Positions 7,870-18,670 of a DNA stretch of 64,000 nt are shown in pieces. Numbering within the stretch: position 1 is the stretch's first letter; every line of letters starts with the position of its first letter. The position numbers and the translations under genes were made by a program. The stretch is from Marinobacter sp. (GTDB taxonomy: Bacteria; Pseudomonadota; Gammaproteobacteria; Pseudomonadales; Oleiphilaceae). Below the pieces are notes generated by a model that saw nothing but the letters and a program-made list of their open reading frames with translations, had not been told where the DNA came from and did no database searches. The stretch spans positions 1-64,000 of the forward strand of contig JAIUMV010000001.1 of assembly GCA_022565395.1 (NCBI GenBank), written 5' to 3'.

Positions 7870-8664
7870 ATGATTATCTACGGACATCGCGGCGCACGGG
7901 GTGAAGCCCCGGAGAATACTCTGGCCGGGTTTGAGCATGCTTACCGCCATGGTATCCGCTACTTTGAGCTGGACCTGGTGCTATCCCGCGACGGCATTCC
8001 TGTCGTGATCCATGACCTGACTCTGGACCGCACCACGCCCGAATCCGGCAAGGTGGCCAGCCGTACCGCCATGGAGCTGCAAACCCTGGACGCCCGTAGC
8101 AATACCGTCCCCTGGCCCAGCTTTACGGGCATTCCGACACTGGAACAGGTGTTCGCGACCATGCCGGACTTTATCCATATCCAGCTGGAAGTCAAAAGCG
8201 ATAGCCGTCAGCGGCTGAACATCCTCTGCAACCGCCTGACAGAGCTGGTGCAACGTAACCACTGGCACAGCCGGGTCACCGTAACGTCTCAGGACACCTG
8301 GTTCCTGCAGCAGGTGCACCGCCGTGACCCGTCCGTCAGCCTGGGCCTGGTGGCGGACAAGCGCTTCCCCAACCCGGTGAATGTGGCGCAAAAAATCGGC
8401 TGCAAATACCTGTGCATCAACTGGCGTATCTGCTCTGAGAGTTATGTAGAGGCGGCCCACAAGGCAGGCATGCAGGTATCCACCTGGACCGTGAACCGTA
8501 TCCAGGACATGCTGGATCTGGAGAAGAAGGGCGTGGACAGCATTATTACGGACTTTCCTACCAGCACCCAGATCTACTTCGAAAACCGCGCCAAGACAGC
8601 GGGGTCACGAGTGCCCAAGCGGGTGCAGCAGAACGAGCCTGACGGGAGTGCTAGTCCGGCTTAG
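7870..8664 (+). CDS. Glycerophosphodiester phosphodiesterase
   Basis: Hydrolyses glycerophosphodiesters to glycerol-3-phosphate and an alcohol. GHRGARGEAPENTLAGF at residues 5-21 holds the catalytic histidine region, followed by YFELDLVLSRDGIPVVIHD with the metal-binding E/D and second histidine. The C-terminus shows WTVNRIQDM and IITDFPT. The length of 264 residues and the lack of a signal peptide fit the cytoplasmic UgpQ type. It lies 41 bases after DAHP synthase and could be the last gene of that operon. Confidence 0.93.
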   Translation: MIIYGHRGARGEAPENTLAGFEHAYRHGIRYFELDLVLSRDGIPVVIHDLTLDRTTPESGKVASRTAMELQTLDARSNTVPWPSFTGIPTLEQVFATMPDFIHIQLEVKSDSRQRLNILCNRLTELVQRNHWHSRVTVTSQDTWFLQQVHRRDPSVSLGLVADKRFPNPVNVAQKIGCKYLCINWRICSESYVEAAHKAGMQVSTWTVNRIQDMLDLEKKGVDSIITDFPTSTQIYFENRAKTAGSRVPKRVQQNEPDGSASPA

Positions 8665-8688
8665 GTCTTTACTGATCAAGATTGGTTA

Positions 8689-8872
8689 GCCGCGGAATCC
8701 GCGGAAGGACGCGGAAAAAAGACAAGACATTAATTTGCCACGGACGGCACGGACAATCACGGACCAAAAAGATTAGAGCTTTAATAAATAAGTCCTTGTC
8801 CGTGTAAGTCCGTGTTGTCCGTGGCTAAAAATCTTTAATCTTTTTTCCGCGTCCTTCCGCGGATTCCGCGGC
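8689..8872. repeat. Large inverted repeat with 34-bp perfect arms
   Basis: Arms 8689-8722 and 8839-8872 are exact reverse complements (GCCGCGGAATCCGCGG...). Each arm is itself dyad-rich. Inside is a second, imperfect inverted repeat built from several CACGGAC/GTCCGTG units, around an AT-rich centre. It lies between the convergent GDPD and sthA stops. It may be a non-coding repeat element or a strong bidirectional terminator. No ORF or target-site duplication is visible. Confidence 0.85.
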
Positions 8873-8880
8873 AAAAAACC

Positions 8881-10272
8881 TCAAAAAACCCTGTTCAGGC
8901 CATTCAGCGCCGCTACCCGGTAGGCTTCGGCCATGGTGGGGTAGTTGAAGGTGTTGTTGATGAAATAGTCCAGGGAGTTAAGGTCGCCCGGCTGGTTCAT
9001 GATGGCCTGGCCGATGTGGATGATTTCTGCCGCCTGGTCCCCGAAGCAGTGAATACCCAGTAGCTCCTTGGTTTCACGGTGGAACAGGATTTTCAGCATG
9101 CCCACCGCTTCGCCGGTGATCTGCGCCCGGGCCAGGTCTTTGAAGAAGGCCTGGCCCACTTCGTAAGGCACCTTGGCTTCGGTCAGTTCCCGCTCGGTGC
9201 GGCCAACTGAGCTGATCTCCGGAATGGTGTAAATGCCCGTGGGCACGTCAGACACGTAACGGAAGTAGCTGTCTTTGACGATATCAGAGGATGCCGCCCG
9301 GCCCTGGTCATAGGCGGCGCTGGCCAGGCTCGGCCAGCCGATGACGTCACCCACCGCATAAATATTGTCCACAGTGGTGCGGTAGTGGTCATCAACTTTC
9401 AATTGACCACGGCTGTTCACTTCCAGCCCTATGTTTTCACAACCCAGTTTGTCTGTGTTGCCGCTGCGCCCATTGCACCAGAGGAAGGCATCGGCGCGGA
9501 TCTTTTTGCCGGACTTGAGGGACAGGACCACACCGTGATCATCACCCTCCACCGACTCGTATTCTTCGTTATGACGGATCAGCACACCGTTGTTGCGCAG
9601 GTGGTAGCTGAGCGCGTCGGAAATCTCATCATCCAGGAAGGACAACAGGCGACTGCCGGGGTTGATCAGGTCAACCTTCACACCCAGCCCGGCAAAGATG
9701 GACGCGTACTCCGAGCCGATAACGCCTGCACCGTAGATGATCAGGGTGCGGGGGGTGTGAGACAGTTTGAGGATGGTATCGCTGTTATAGATACGGCGGT
9801 GGCGGAAGTTCACATCCGGCGGACAATAGGGGCGCGACCCCGTGGCGATAACGATGGTTTTGGTATTGAGAATTTCTTCAGCCTTGCTGCCCCGCACCTC
9901 TACCCGGTTGGCATCCAGCAGGTAGGCGGTACCGTTGTAGAGATCCACCCTGTTGCGGGCGTAGAACTGGGTACGCAGCTTGACCTGTTTACCGATGACT
10001 TTCTGGGCGTTCTGCAGCACCCGCGGGAAGGAAAACCAGCGGGGCTCACCGATGTCCCGGAACATCACGTTGGTGTTGAAGGTAATGATCTGTTTGACCG
10101 CATGACGCAAGGCTTTGGAGGGGATAGTCCCGAGATGGGTGCAGTTACCCCCCACCAGCTGTTTGTCCTCAATCAGGGCGACGCGCTTGCCACTCTTGGC
10201 GGCATTCATAGCCGCACCTTCACCGGAGGGGCCTGCGCCGATTACCACAACGTCATAATGATGTTCTGCCAT
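8881..10272 (-). CDS. sthA: Soluble pyridine nucleotide transhydrogenase
   Basis: Cytoplasmic FAD flavoprotein transferring hydride between NADPH and NAD+, balancing the two pools. The 463 residues start with [12 protein letters not shown] (FAD binding). The usual disulfide-reductase CxxxxC site reads [13 protein letters not shown], with C44 kept and the second cysteine replaced by T49, as is typical for Sth. A second dinucleotide motif ([16 protein letters not shown]) and NAVGDV-like [11 protein letters not shown] are present. The adjacent sodium-pumping NADH dehydrogenase genes suggest a redox-balancing neighbourhood, with the same order as in Pseudomonas. Confidence 0.96.
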   Translation of the reverse strand: MAEHHYDVVVIGAGPSGEGAAMNAAKSGKRVALIEDKQLVGGNCTHLGTIPSKALRHAVKQIITFNTNVMFRDIGEPRWFSFPRVLQNAQKVIGKQVKLRTQFYARNRVDLYNGTAYLLDANRVEVRGSKAEEILNTKTIVIATGSRPYCPPDVNFRHRRIYNSDTILKLSHTPRTLIIYGAGVIGSEYASIFAGLGVKVDLINPGSRLLSFLDDEISDALSYHLRNNGVLIRHNEEYESVEGDDHGVVLSLKSGKKIRADAFLWCNGRSGNTDKLGCENIGLEVNSRGQLKVDDHYRTTVDNIYAVGDVIGWPSLASAAYDQGRAASSDIVKDSYFRYVSDVPTGIYTIPEISSVGRTERELTEAKVPYEVGQAFFKDLARAQITGEAVGMLKILFHRETKELLGIHCFGDQAAEIIHIGQAIMNQPGDLNSLDYFINNTFNYPTMAEAYRVAALNGLNRVF

Positions 10273-10376
10273 GAGAGCTGAGACTCCTTACGTCCTGCGT
10301 CGGCAACGAAATGGGGAGGAAATTGCTATTCAATCAGGCACTGATACGGGCCCCAGGGATGAGGCCCGCCAGTTGG

Positions 10377-10619
10377 TTAACGCTTGTCTGCTTCGGCTGC
10401 GTTGTAGGCAAGGCCTTCAACCACATTGCTGGCAGCCTTGTCGTTTTCTTCTTTGCACTTGTTGGTGTCGCCACCACACAGGTCGCAGCTACCATCCATA
10501 CCCATGGCGCCAATACCGCCGCAGGTTCCCTTGATGGGCTCACGGCCCATGATGACACCGATGGACATGCCTGCCAGCAGGATGCCAACAATCAAAAACA
10601 CCAGGAAGAAGGTACCCAT
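10377..10619 (-). CDS. nqrM: Na+-NQR maturation protein NqrM
   Basis: An 80-residue protein with one N-terminal transmembrane helix (residues about 3-25) and conserved cysteines in KGTCGGIGAMG and CDLCGGDTNKC. This matches NqrM (formerly DUF539), which is thought to deliver the iron centre held between NqrD and NqrE. It lies downstream of nqrF on the same strand. In Pseudomonas and Vibrio, apbE usually lies here too, but none is present between nqrF and sthA. Confidence 0.92.
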   Translation of the reverse strand: MGTFFLVFLIVGILLAGMSIGVIMGREPIKGTCGGIGAMGMDGSCDLCGGDTNKCKEENDKAASNVVEGLAYNAAEADKR

Positions 10620-10756
10620 GGTGTAAACCTCCAGAATTCGCCAATAAATGGCGAGATTAAACCCGATTCTCGCTGTTTGCCTTGCGATACAGCAATACGA
10701 CCTTTATAGCATACCAGAGCCGTGCCGGCCTTGCTGAGCTATACCCTGTAACGAAC

Positions 10757-10804
10757 AACCCGCCGGAGCAGTAACGAAGCTTTTCGTCACCCCTGCGGCG
10801 GGTC
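10757..10804 (-). terminator. Probable terminator after nqrF
   Basis: On the minus strand, ACCCGCCGCAG pairs with CTCCGGCGGGTT, enclosing a nested GTGACGAAAAGCTTCGTTAC hairpin. It lies between nqrF and nqrM. The T run is poor, so read-through to nqrM is possible. Confidence 0.45.
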
Positions 10805-10837
10805 GGAACACTAGCTGTTACGACTGCTCATTGGCCC

Positions 10838-12064
10838 TTAGCCGCCGAAGTCATCCAGCATGATGTTCTCATCCTCAACACCCATATCCTTGAGCATCTT
10901 GATGACAGAGGCGTTCATGATGGGGGGACCGCACATATAGTACTCACAGTCCTCGGGCGCCGGATGATCCTTCAGGTACTCGTCATAGAGTACGTTGTGG
11001 ATAAAGCCGGTGTAGCCTTCCCAGTTATCCGTAGGCAGCGGGTCAGACAGAGCCACGTGCCATACGAAGTTGTCATTCTCGGCCGCCAGGGTGTCGAAGT
11101 CTTCCACGTAGAACATTTCGCGGACACTACGGGCACCGTACCAGAAGCTGATCTTGCGCTTGGACTTCAGGCGCTTGAGCTGGTCGAAAATGTGCGAACG
11201 CATGGGCGCCATGCCGGCACCACCACCGATGAATACCATTTCCGCGTCAGTGTCCTTGGCGAAGAACTCACCGAAGGGACCCATAACGGTCATCTTGTCG
11301 CCGGGCTTCAGGTTAAACACGAAGCTAGACATGATGCCGGGCGGATAGTTGGTACCGGGCGGTGGCGTGGCGATACGGATGTTGAACTTCAGTACGCCAT
11401 ACTCTTCCGGGTAGTTGGCCATGGAGTAAGCCCGTACGGTCTCCTCCTTGTTGATGGCCTTGTAACGCCAGATGTCGTGCTTGTCCCAGTCTTCATGGAA
11501 TTCTTCTTCAATGTCGAAGTCCTTGAAGTCGATTTCGTAGGGCGGGCACTCCAGCTGTACGTAACCACCGGCACGGAAGTCCACTTCCTCGCCTTCCGGC
11601 AGTTTCAGTACCAGTTCTTTGATGAAGGTGGCCACGTTGTGGTTGGACTCCACGGTGGTTTCCCACTTCTTCACGCCGAAGAACTCTTCGGGTACTTCGA
11701 TCTTCATGTTCTGTTTGACCGGAACCTGGCACGACAAGCGCCAGCCTTCCTTCTCTTCACGGTTAGTGAAGTGGGTCTTTTCGGTGGGCAGCATGGCACC
11801 GCCACCTTCGAACACTTTGCACTTACACTGGGCACAGGTACCGCCGCCGCCACAAGCGGAGGACAGGAAGATACCCGCGTTAGACAGTGTACCCAGCAAC
11901 TTGCCACCCGCTTCCGTGGTGAGCGTGTGCTCGGGGTCGTCGTTTATTTCGATGGTCACATCACCGGTGCTGACTAGCTTCGCCCGTGCTGCAAGAATCA
12001 CTGCAACCAGTGCCAGCACGATAACCGTGAACATGACCACGCCAAGAATGATTTCTGTATTCAT
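10838..12064 (-). CDS. nqrF: Na+-translocating NADH-quinone reductase subunit F
   Basis: NADH-oxidising entry subunit of Na+-NQR, anchored in the inner membrane by one N-terminal helix (residues about 5-27). A ferredoxin-like domain binds a [2Fe-2S] cluster through C71, C77, C80 ([10 protein letters not shown]) and C112. It is followed by FAD-binding (RAYSMANYP) and NADH-binding domains ([31 protein letters not shown]). At 408 residues it is full length. It is the last gene of nqrABCDEF. Confidence 0.97.
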   Translation of the reverse strand: MNTEIILGVVMFTVIVLALVAVILAARAKLVSTGDVTIEINDDPEHTLTTEAGGKLLGTLSNAGIFLSSACGGGGTCAQCKCKVFEGGGAMLPTEKTHFTNREEKEGWRLSCQVPVKQNMKIEVPEEFFGVKKWETTVESNHNVATFIKELVLKLPEGEEVDFRAGGYVQLECPPYEIDFKDFDIEEEFHEDWDKHDIWRYKAINKEETVRAYSMANYPEEYGVLKFNIRIATPPPGTNYPPGIMSSFVFNLKPGDKMTVMGPFGEFFAKDTDAEMVFIGGGAGMAPMRSHIFDQLKRLKSKRKISFWYGARSVREMFYVEDFDTLAAENDNFVWHVALSDPLPTDNWEGYTGFIHNVLYDEYLKDHPAPEDCEYYMCGPPIMNASVIKMLKDMGVEDENIMLDDFGG

Positions 12065-12104
12065 GGTCTCGCCTTTTCGTTAAAAACCCAATACCGGGGT
12101 GTGA

Positions 12105-12713
12105 TCAGAGCGAAATGCCGGAGAAGGACATAAAGCCCAGTGACATCAGGCCCACCGCAATAAAGGTGATACCCAAGCCGCGCAGACCTGCGGGCACGTC
12201 ACTGTACTTCAGCTTCTCACGGATACCGGCCAGCGCCACAATGGCCAGCGCCCAACCGATACCTGCACCCAGACCGTAAACTACGGATTCACTGAAGGTG
12301 TAGTCCCGCTCAACCATGAACAGAGACGCCCCCAGGATTGCGCAGTTAACGGTAATCAGCGGCAGAAACACACCCAGCGCGTTGTAGAGCGCAGGCATGT
12401 ACTTGTCCAGAACCATTTCCAGGATCTGAACCAGAGCCGCAATAACACCGATATAGGTCAGCAGGCCCAGGAAGCTGAGGTCAACTTCTGGCAGGCCAGC
12501 CCAGGCCAAAGCGCCTTCGCGCAAAACCTGGTTGAAGATCAGCTGGTTAACGGGTACTGACAAGGTCAGTACCACAATAACCGCAACCCCCAGACCAAAG
12601 GCCGCGTCCACCTTCTTGGAAATCGCCAGGAAGGTACACATACCCAGGAAGAACGCCAGCGCCAGGTTCTCGACGAAAATGGCCTGGATCATCAGACTCA
12701 AATAATGTTCCAT
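12105..12713 (-). CDS. nqrE: Na+-translocating NADH-quinone reductase subunit E
   Basis: Integral membrane subunit of 202 residues with six predicted helices. It starts [21 protein letters not shown] and contains TVNCAILG. This motif carries the cysteine that, with its NqrD counterpart, coordinates the intramembrane iron centre. Its start overlaps the nqrD stop by one base. Family assignment is secure from whole-protein similarity and operon position. Confidence 0.97.
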   Translation of the reverse strand: MEHYLSLMIQAIFVENLALAFFLGMCTFLAISKKVDAAFGLGVAVIVVLTLSVPVNQLIFNQVLREGALAWAGLPEVDLSFLGLLTYIGVIAALVQILEMVLDKYMPALYNALGVFLPLITVNCAILGASLFMVERDYTFSESVVYGLGAGIGWALAIVALAGIREKLKYSDVPAGLRGLGITFIAVGLMSLGFMSFSGISL

Positions 12714-13378
12714 CAGAAGGCCTCCCGGACTTTATGGCGGGACATCTTGAAGTCTGGCTCTTCTACCTGATCCGGTTTCCAGGCACGCAGGGCCCAGATC
12801 AGCAGACCAATGATAAAGAAGGCGCTCGGCGGCAGCAGCAGCAGGCCATTAGGCAGGTACCAGCCACCGTCATTTACCAGCGGCATCAGGGTGTAACCCA
12901 TCAGGGAGCCTGAACCCAGCACTTCACGGAAGAAGGCAACCGCGATCAGAAGCACGGAATACCCAAGACCGTTACCGATACCGTCAAGGAAACTCATGTA
13001 GGGGCCATTCTTCATGGCAAACCCTTCTGCGCGACCCAGTACGATACAGTTGGTAATGATCAGGCCGACGAAGACCGACAATTGCTTGCTGGTTTCGTAG
13101 GCAAAGGCCTTGAGCAACTGATCTACCACGATTACCAGTGAGGCAATGATGGTCATCTGCACAATGATCCGGATGCTACTTGGGATCTGCGTGCGGATCA
13201 GCGATACCGCCAGGTTGGAGAAGGCACACACGGCAATAACCGAGGCACACATCACCAGCGTGACGCTCATGCTGGTGGTTACCGCCAGCGCAGAGCAGAT
13301 ACCCAGGATCTGCAGGGCGATAGGGTTGTTATTGAATATTGGATCAAAAAGAACTTTCTTGGCCGATACGTCAGACAC
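12713..13378 (-). CDS. nqrD: Na+-translocating NADH-quinone reductase subunit D
   Basis: Integral membrane subunit of 221 residues, related to NqrE in inverted topology. [18 protein letters not shown] contains the iron-centre cysteine, and [12 protein letters not shown] is a conserved loop. The stop overlaps the nqrE start and the gene begins 2 bases before the nqrC stop, indicating translational coupling. Part of the complete nqrABCDEF set. Confidence 0.97.
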   Translation of the reverse strand: MSDVSAKKVLFDPIFNNNPIALQILGICSALAVTTSMSVTLVMCASVIAVCAFSNLAVSLIRTQIPSSIRIIVQMTIIASLVIVVDQLLKAFAYETSKQLSVFVGLIITNCIVLGRAEGFAMKNGPYMSFLDGIGNGLGYSVLLIAVAFFREVLGSGSLMGYTLMPLVNDGGWYLPNGLLLLPPSAFFIIGLLIWALRAWKPDQVEEPDFKMSRHKVREAF

Positions 13379-13380
13379 GG

Positions 13381-14184
13381 TTACGCCCCCCCTTGACGAA
13401 GTCTGCTCAGGTAAGCACCAAAGCCCTGCTCACCCATCCAGAAGTTAACCAGGTTTTCGACACCGCGCGCGGTCAGTGTAGCACCGGCCAGTGAATCCAC
13501 CTTGTGCTGGCGATCTGGCGTATTGGCGTCAACGCCGCCCTTAACCAACTCGATGCGAGGCGTTCTCAGATCATCACCGAACACCTGCCTGTCGACCCAC
13601 TGCTGCTTCCAGCGAGGGTTATCGATTTCACCACCCAGGCCAGGGGTTTCCGCGTGATCGTAGAAACCAAGGCCGGCGATGGTGTTGGCATCCGCCTGCA
13701 GAGACACAAAGCCGTACAGGGTAGACCAGAGGCCAGAGCCGTGAATCGGCAGTACGATACGGGACAGCTCACCTTCTTCTTCCAGCAGGAAGACCTGGGC
13801 CACGTGAGGCAAACGGCGGATTCCCGCGATGTCTTCCCGTGAGGACAAGCTCCGGGACTGGGCCGGGTCGCTGGCTGCACGGTACTGCTCAAACTCCATG
13901 GCGTCGTTAAGGCCGAGGCTCTGAGGATCAACGTACTCGCCTGTTTCCAGGTTCACCAGACGAACCGTGAAGCGGTTGAACTGCTCACGAATCTGGTCAG
14001 AACTGGAACCACGCTCCAACAGGCCGGCGGCAGACAGGATGTTGGATTTGATGTCCAGATTACGGTTCTCAATCTGCAGGGGACGCAGGGAAACCGCAGC
14101 CACTGACACGATGATCGAACAGACGATACACAGGGCCAGGGCAACAATAACGGTTCTGGAGACTGTATCTTTTGCTTTAGCCAC
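13381..14184 (-). CDS. nqrC: Na+-translocating NADH-quinone reductase subunit C
   Basis: Periplasm-facing subunit with one N-terminal helix and covalently bound FMN. The FMN threonine lies in the C-terminal motif [18 protein letters not shown] place the start at GTG 14184 ([12 protein letters not shown]...), with GGAGG just upstream and an 8-base overlap with nqrB. The longer frame from 14220 adds 12 residues unlike the family. Covalent FMN attachment needs the flavin transferase ApbE, which is not encoded beside this operon. Confidence 0.95.
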   Translation of the reverse strand: MAKAKDTVSRTVIVALALCIVCSIIVSVAAVSLRPLQIENRNLDIKSNILSAAGLLERGSSSDQIREQFNRFTVRLVNLETGEYVDPQSLGLNDAMEFEQYRAASDPAQSRSLSSREDIAGIRRLPHVAQVFLLEEEGELSRIVLPIHGSGLWSTLYGFVSLQADANTIAGLGFYDHAETPGLGGEIDNPRWKQQWVDRQVFGDDLRTPRIELVKGGVDANTPDRQHKVDSLAGATLTARGVENLVNFWMGEQGFGAYLSRLRQGGA

Positions 14185-15382
14185 GTGCGAGCCTCCGTTT
14201 GATGTTGGCCTGCACCACATAGTGGTCCATCAATGGCGCAAACAGGTTAGCGAACAGGATGGCCAGCATGATGCCCTCCGGGAAGGCCGGGTTAACCACG
14301 CGGATCAGTACGGTCATCACACCTACCAGGATACCGAAGCACCATTTGCCGGTGTTGGTCATGGAAGCCGATACCGGATCAGTGGCCATGAAGAACATAC
14401 CGAAGGCAAAACCACCAATCACCAGGTGCCAGTACGCTGGCATGGCAAACATGGGGTTGGTTTCGGAACCGACCATATTCAGCAGCGACGCCGTGGCGAT
14501 CATGCCGATCAGCACACCACCGACAATGCGGTAGGAGGCGATCTTCATCAACAACAGGGCGATACCACCGATCATGATGGCGAGGGTGGAGGTTTCACCC
14601 ATGGAGCCCTGAATGGTGCCCAGGAACGCGGAGGTCCAGCTGATCTGATCCTGCAGTGCCTGCATACCGTCGCTGAAGGCGATGCTCAGGGCCGTAGCGC
14701 CAGAGAAGCCGTCAACCGCGGTCCATACCGTGTCACCGGAGATCTGCGCCGGGTAGGCAAAGTACAGGAACGCGCGACCGGTCAGTGCCGGGTTGAGGAA
14801 ATTCTTGCCGGTACCGCCAAAGATTTCCTTGCCAATCACCACACCGAAGCTGATACCCAGTGCAACCTGCCACAGCGGAATGCTTGGCGGACAGATAAGG
14901 GCAAACAGAATGGAGGTTACGAAGAAGCCTTCGTTCACCTCGTGCTTACGCACGGTGGCAAACAGCACTTCCCAGAAACCACCCACGATGAAGGTCACCG
15001 CGTAGATGGGGATAAAGTAGGCCGCACCATAAATGATGTTATCCCAAATACTGTCGGGGTTATTGCCCGCCAGCGCTGAGATAAAGGCCGTACGCAGCGC
15101 GCCGTCGCCCATGATGGCGTCCGGGTTGGCAGCGAGGAAGGTATTGGCCTGGTAGCCGATGTTCCACATACCGAAGAACATGGCCGGCCATGCACAGAAC
15201 CACACGGTGATCATGATGCGCTTGAGGTCAATGCCGTCACGCACATGGGATGTGGTAGAGGTTACTGATTTGGGGGCGTAGAAGACGGTATCCACTGCTT
15301 CATACAGGGGATACCAGCGCTCGTACTTGCCGCCCTTCTCAAAGTTGTGCTCGATTTTATCGAGAAATTGTCTGATAGCCAT
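14177..15382 (-). CDS. nqrB: Na+-translocating NADH-quinone reductase subunit B
   Basis: Core membrane subunit of 401 residues that carries the sodium path, one covalent FMN and riboflavin. The FMN-linking threonine is in [13 protein letters not shown]. The N-terminal [22 protein letters not shown] and many hydrophobic helices match the family. The gene starts 3 bases after the nqrA stop. Confidence 0.97.
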   Translation of the reverse strand: MAIRQFLDKIEHNFEKGGKYERWYPLYEAVDTVFYAPKSVTSTTSHVRDGIDLKRIMITVWFCAWPAMFFGMWNIGYQANTFLAANPDAIMGDGALRTAFISALAGNNPDSIWDNIIYGAAYFIPIYAVTFIVGGFWEVLFATVRKHEVNEGFFVTSILFALICPPSIPLWQVALGISFGVVIGKEIFGGTGKNFLNPALTGRAFLYFAYPAQISGDTVWTAVDGFSGATALSIAFSDGMQALQDQISWTSAFLGTIQGSMGETSTLAIMIGGIALLLMKIASYRIVGGVLIGMIATASLLNMVGSETNPMFAMPAYWHLVIGGFAFGMFFMATDPVSASMTNTGKWCFGILVGVMTVLIRVVNPAFPEGIMLAILFANLFAPLMDHYVVQANIKRRLARG

Positions 15383-15385
15383 GGG

Positions 15386-16732
15386 TTAGCCCTCAATCTC
15401 GATGCGGGTCAGATTGTCACGGAGAATCGGACCGTACTCATACTTGCCCGGGCACACAAAGGTACACAGGGCCAGGTCTTCTTCATCCAGTTCCAGACAA
15501 CCCAGCTGTTGGGCCACCTCTGTGTCGCCCACGATCAGGGCGCGCAGCAGTTGCGTGGGCAGAATATCCAGCGGCATGATGCGCTCATAGGAGCCGATGG
15601 GCACCATGGCACGCTCACTACCGTTAGTGCTGGTGTTCAGATCGAAGGTTTTACCCTTCATGAACTGGGACACGTAGATGTTGGCAACGGAAATCTTGTT
15701 CCGACCTGCCGCCAACCAGCCCATGAACTCACGCTTGGTGGCTTCTTCCAGCAGGGTGACCTGGTTGGCAAAACGACCCAGATAGTCACAGGGGCCATCC
15801 GCACGGCGACCGCCAAAGACGGAACCGGAGATAACACGCACCTGGCAATCAGTGGCTTTCTCGTCTGCCAGCAGCTCGCTCAGACACGCACCTACGCGGG
15901 TACGCACCAGGCGTGGCTGAACGGCCTTGGGGCCAGCAATGGCCACAACGCGCTCAACCGGCAGCTCACCGGTCTCGAATAGCTTGGCAATGGCAATCAC
16001 GTCCTGATAACCGATACTCCACACAGTCTTACGAGCGGATACGGGGTCCAGGAAGTGGATGTGGGTACCTACGTTGCCTGCAGGATGCACACCGTCAAAC
16101 TGGTGGACTTCCACCGCATCTGACTTGGGCACGGGCACGTTGGAGCCTGGCTTGCCAGTGACAAATACCTTGCCGTCGGTCAGTTTGGTCAGAAGCTTCA
16201 GCCCCTTCTCAAACGCCGCGCTGTTGTCCTTGATGATAACGGTCGGGTCAGCTGCCAGCGGGTTGGTGTCCATAACCGAAACAAAAATAGAGTTCGGTTT
16301 GGCGTCGATGGCGGGTACCTTGCTGTAGGGACGGGTGCGGAAGCAGGTCCACAGACCGGATTGCACCAGATTGTCAACAACCTGTTGACGTTGCAGCCCG
16401 GGTAGCTCGGCATCACTGTAGCGCGTGAAGGTTTCAGCCGCATCGCCATCCACTTCGATGACCACGGATTGAAATACACGGCGCTCGCCGCGATTGATTT
16501 CTTTGACGACACCGGCCGCAGGTGACGTATAGCGAACGCCTTCGGTCTTCTTATCCGTAAACAGCAGCGTACCGCGCTTGACGCGGTCTCCTTCCTTAAC
16601 TTCCATCGTTGGCTTCATACCGTTGTAGTCGAAGCCAACCAGTGCAACGTGGCTCACAGCCTTGCCGTTGCTGATGGTCTGTTCAGGAGTGCCACTGATG
16701 GGAAGATCCAGGCCTTTTTTGATCTTGATCAT
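15386..16732 (-). CDS. nqrA: Na+-translocating NADH-quinone reductase subunit A
   Basis: Cytoplasmic-face subunit of Na+-NQR, implicated in quinone binding. It is the first gene of the operon. I start at ATG 16732 ([14 protein letters not shown]), the conserved family N-terminus, with GACGAGG upstream. The frame stays open 30 codons further but that part looks like leader. At 448 residues it is full length, with conserved [21 protein letters not shown] and a C-terminal [19 protein letters not shown]. The operon promoter should lie in 16733-16900. Confidence 0.96.
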   Translation of the reverse strand: MIKIKKGLDLPISGTPEQTISNGKAVSHVALVGFDYNGMKPTMEVKEGDRVKRGTLLFTDKKTEGVRYTSPAAGVVKEINRGERRVFQSVVIEVDGDAAETFTRYSDAELPGLQRQQVVDNLVQSGLWTCFRTRPYSKVPAIDAKPNSIFVSVMDTNPLAADPTVIIKDNSAAFEKGLKLLTKLTDGKVFVTGKPGSNVPVPKSDAVEVHQFDGVHPAGNVGTHIHFLDPVSARKTVWSIGYQDVIAIAKLFETGELPVERVVAIAGPKAVQPRLVRTRVGACLSELLADEKATDCQVRVISGSVFGGRRADGPCDYLGRFANQVTLLEEATKREFMGWLAAGRNKISVANIYVSQFMKGKTFDLNTSTNGSERAMVPIGSYERIMPLDILPTQLLRALIVGDTEVAQQLGCLELDEEDLALCTFVCPGKYEYGPILRDNLTRIEIEG

Positions 16733-16927
16733 TAGCCTCGTCCAATCATCAGAAACTTTTCGATGGATTTGCCACGCCAGGCGTGCACAGCAGCCAGCCA
16801 GACGTACCCAAAATCGCGCCAATTATAGAGACTCGGCGGGCTCATTTCCACCGCAAGCACGGTCTACTTACGGCTGAATGGCGCTGAACATCCCGCTACG
16901 GCCCCATTTACCTCACTCGGGGTATCC

Positions 16928-16966
16928 ATAAAAAAACCCCCGACGCACTCTGGCGACGAGGGTTTT
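16928..16966 (-). terminator. Rho-independent terminator-like hairpin near the gap stop
   Basis: On the minus strand, AAAACCCTCGTCGCC, a short loop and GCGTCGGGGGTTTTTTT form a hairpin followed by seven T residues. It starts 17 bases after the gap stop codon, as expected for its terminator. Confidence 0.8.
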
Positions 16967-16982
16967 CTCCACTGCAGCTGAA

Positions 16983-18446
16983 TTAACGGCCGCGAGGCGG
17001 GAACACCGGATGGTTAACACCTGCCATCTGATTCACAATGCGCACAACCTGCGCACTGTAACCGGCTTCGTTGTCGTACCACACGTACAGCACCAGACGG
17101 TTGCCATTAACGATAGTGGCCTGGGCGTCAACAATACCGGCATGGCGGGAGCCGACGAAGTCAGTGGATACCACTTCCGGCGAGTTGACGTAGTCGATCT
17201 GCTTCTGCAGCTCAGAGTGCAGCGCCATCTCACGCAGGTAGTTGTTGACCTGGTCACGATCAACAGCCTTTTCCAGATTCAGGTTCAGGATGGCCATGGA
17301 TACGTTAGGGGTCGGCACGCGGATAGCGTTACCCGTCAGCTTGCCCTTCAGTTCAGGCAGCGCCTTGGCAACCGCCTTGGCAGCACCCGTCTCGGTGATA
17401 ACCATGTTCAGCGGCGCGCTGCGACCGCGACGTGAGCCCTTGTGGTAGTTATCAATCAGGTTCTGGTCATTGGTGTAGGCATGCACTGTTTCCACGTGGC
17501 CGTCGATCACACCGTACTCGTCGTTAATGGCCTTGAGCACTGGGGTGATGGCGTTGGTGGTACAGGACGCGGCAGACAGGATCTTGTCATCATCAGTGAT
17601 CACATCGTTGTTGATACCGTACACGATGTTCTTGATGTCGCCCTTGCCCGGCGCGGTCAGAATAACACGGCTGGCGCCTTTGGACTTCAGGTGCAGACCC
17701 AGACCAGCCTCGTCACGCCACTTACCGGTGTTATCGATAATAATGGCGTTATTGATGCCGTAAGCGGTGTAATCCACTTTGTCCGGACCGTCAGAGTAGA
17801 TCACCTTGATGAAGTTACCGTTGACGATCAGCGCGGAGTTGTCTGCATCCACGGTGATGGTGCCATTGAAGGGGCCATGCACAGAGTCACGACGCAGCAG
17901 GCTGGCACGCTTCTCAAGATCATTCTCGGCACCGCCATCACGCACAACGATAGCCCGCAGACGCAGATTGGCACCGCCGCCGGCTTTCTCGACAAGAATA
18001 CGGGTCAGCAGACGGCCGATACGGCCAAAACCGTACAATACGATATCTTTGGTGGGTGCATTGGCCGGCTGTTGGCTGCCCTTGCCTACCACGTCAGCCA
18101 GTTGCTCACGCAGGAACTCGTCCAGGGATTGCTGGCCCTGCACGGTTTTGTATTGCACCGCCAGCTTGCCGATATCAATGTGAGAGCGGCCCAGATCCAG
18201 CTTGTCGAGGGCTTCCAGCACCGGGTAAGTGTCGTGTACGGACAGCTCTTTGTTCTCGGCCTGACGCACAAATCGGTGAGAGCGCAGGATATTGATGACC
18301 GACTGGTTGATGATGGCACGGCCATAAACGGACGTAACCACGTTGTTCTTACGGTACAGACGACCGATCAGGGGGATCATCGCTTCAGCGATTGACTCAC
18401 GTTCTGTCCAGTCGGACAGCAGCTCTTGCATCTGCTCTTGACTCAC
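16983..18446 (-). CDS. gap: Glyceraldehyde-3-phosphate dehydrogenase, long form
   Basis: Converts glyceraldehyde-3-phosphate to 1,3-bisphosphoglycerate with NAD(P). The 487 residues comprise a helical N-terminal extension of about 130 residues (SQEQMQELLSDWTERESIAEAM...) and a normal GAPDH domain. The latter has GFGRIGRLL at 139-147 and catalytic C295 in SAASCTTNAITPV. The long form resembles P. aeruginosa PA3001, which also sits between nqr and mfd. I chose GTG 18446 because GAGAGG lies 7 bases upstream. The frame remains open to 18611. The function of the extension is unknown to me. Confidence 0.93.
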   Translation of the reverse strand: MSQEQMQELLSDWTERESIAEAMIPLIGRLYRKNNVVTSVYGRAIINQSVINILRSHRFVRQAENKELSVHDTYPVLEALDKLDLGRSHIDIGKLAVQYKTVQGQQSLDEFLREQLADVVGKGSQQPANAPTKDIVLYGFGRIGRLLTRILVEKAGGGANLRLRAIVVRDGGAENDLEKRASLLRRDSVHGPFNGTITVDADNSALIVNGNFIKVIYSDGPDKVDYTAYGINNAIIIDNTGKWRDEAGLGLHLKSKGASRVILTAPGKGDIKNIVYGINNDVITDDDKILSAASCTTNAITPVLKAINDEYGVIDGHVETVHAYTNDQNLIDNYHKGSRRGRSAPLNMVITETGAAKAVAKALPELKGKLTGNAIRVPTPNVSMAILNLNLEKAVDRDQVNNYLREMALHSELQKQIDYVNSPEVVSTDFVGSRHAGIVDAQATIVNGNRLVLYVWYDNEAGYSAQVVRIVNQMAGVNHPVFPPRGR

Positions 18447-18670
18447 GCTCAAACCTCTCAGAGTTGGGGAACGCCGCCAGCGCCACGGGCACGCTTGACC
18501 GCAATTTCCTGGCCACAAAATCAGGGCGCATATTATCCAGTGAATGACCAACAATCGCAAATCTGGCCGCCCGCGTATGATGCCGGGACAATCATAAGCA
18601 CCCACCGCCATATGACAGCCCTTGCTGTGATGGCTAGAATAGCGCCCTTCAGAACCAGGCAGGCATCAGT

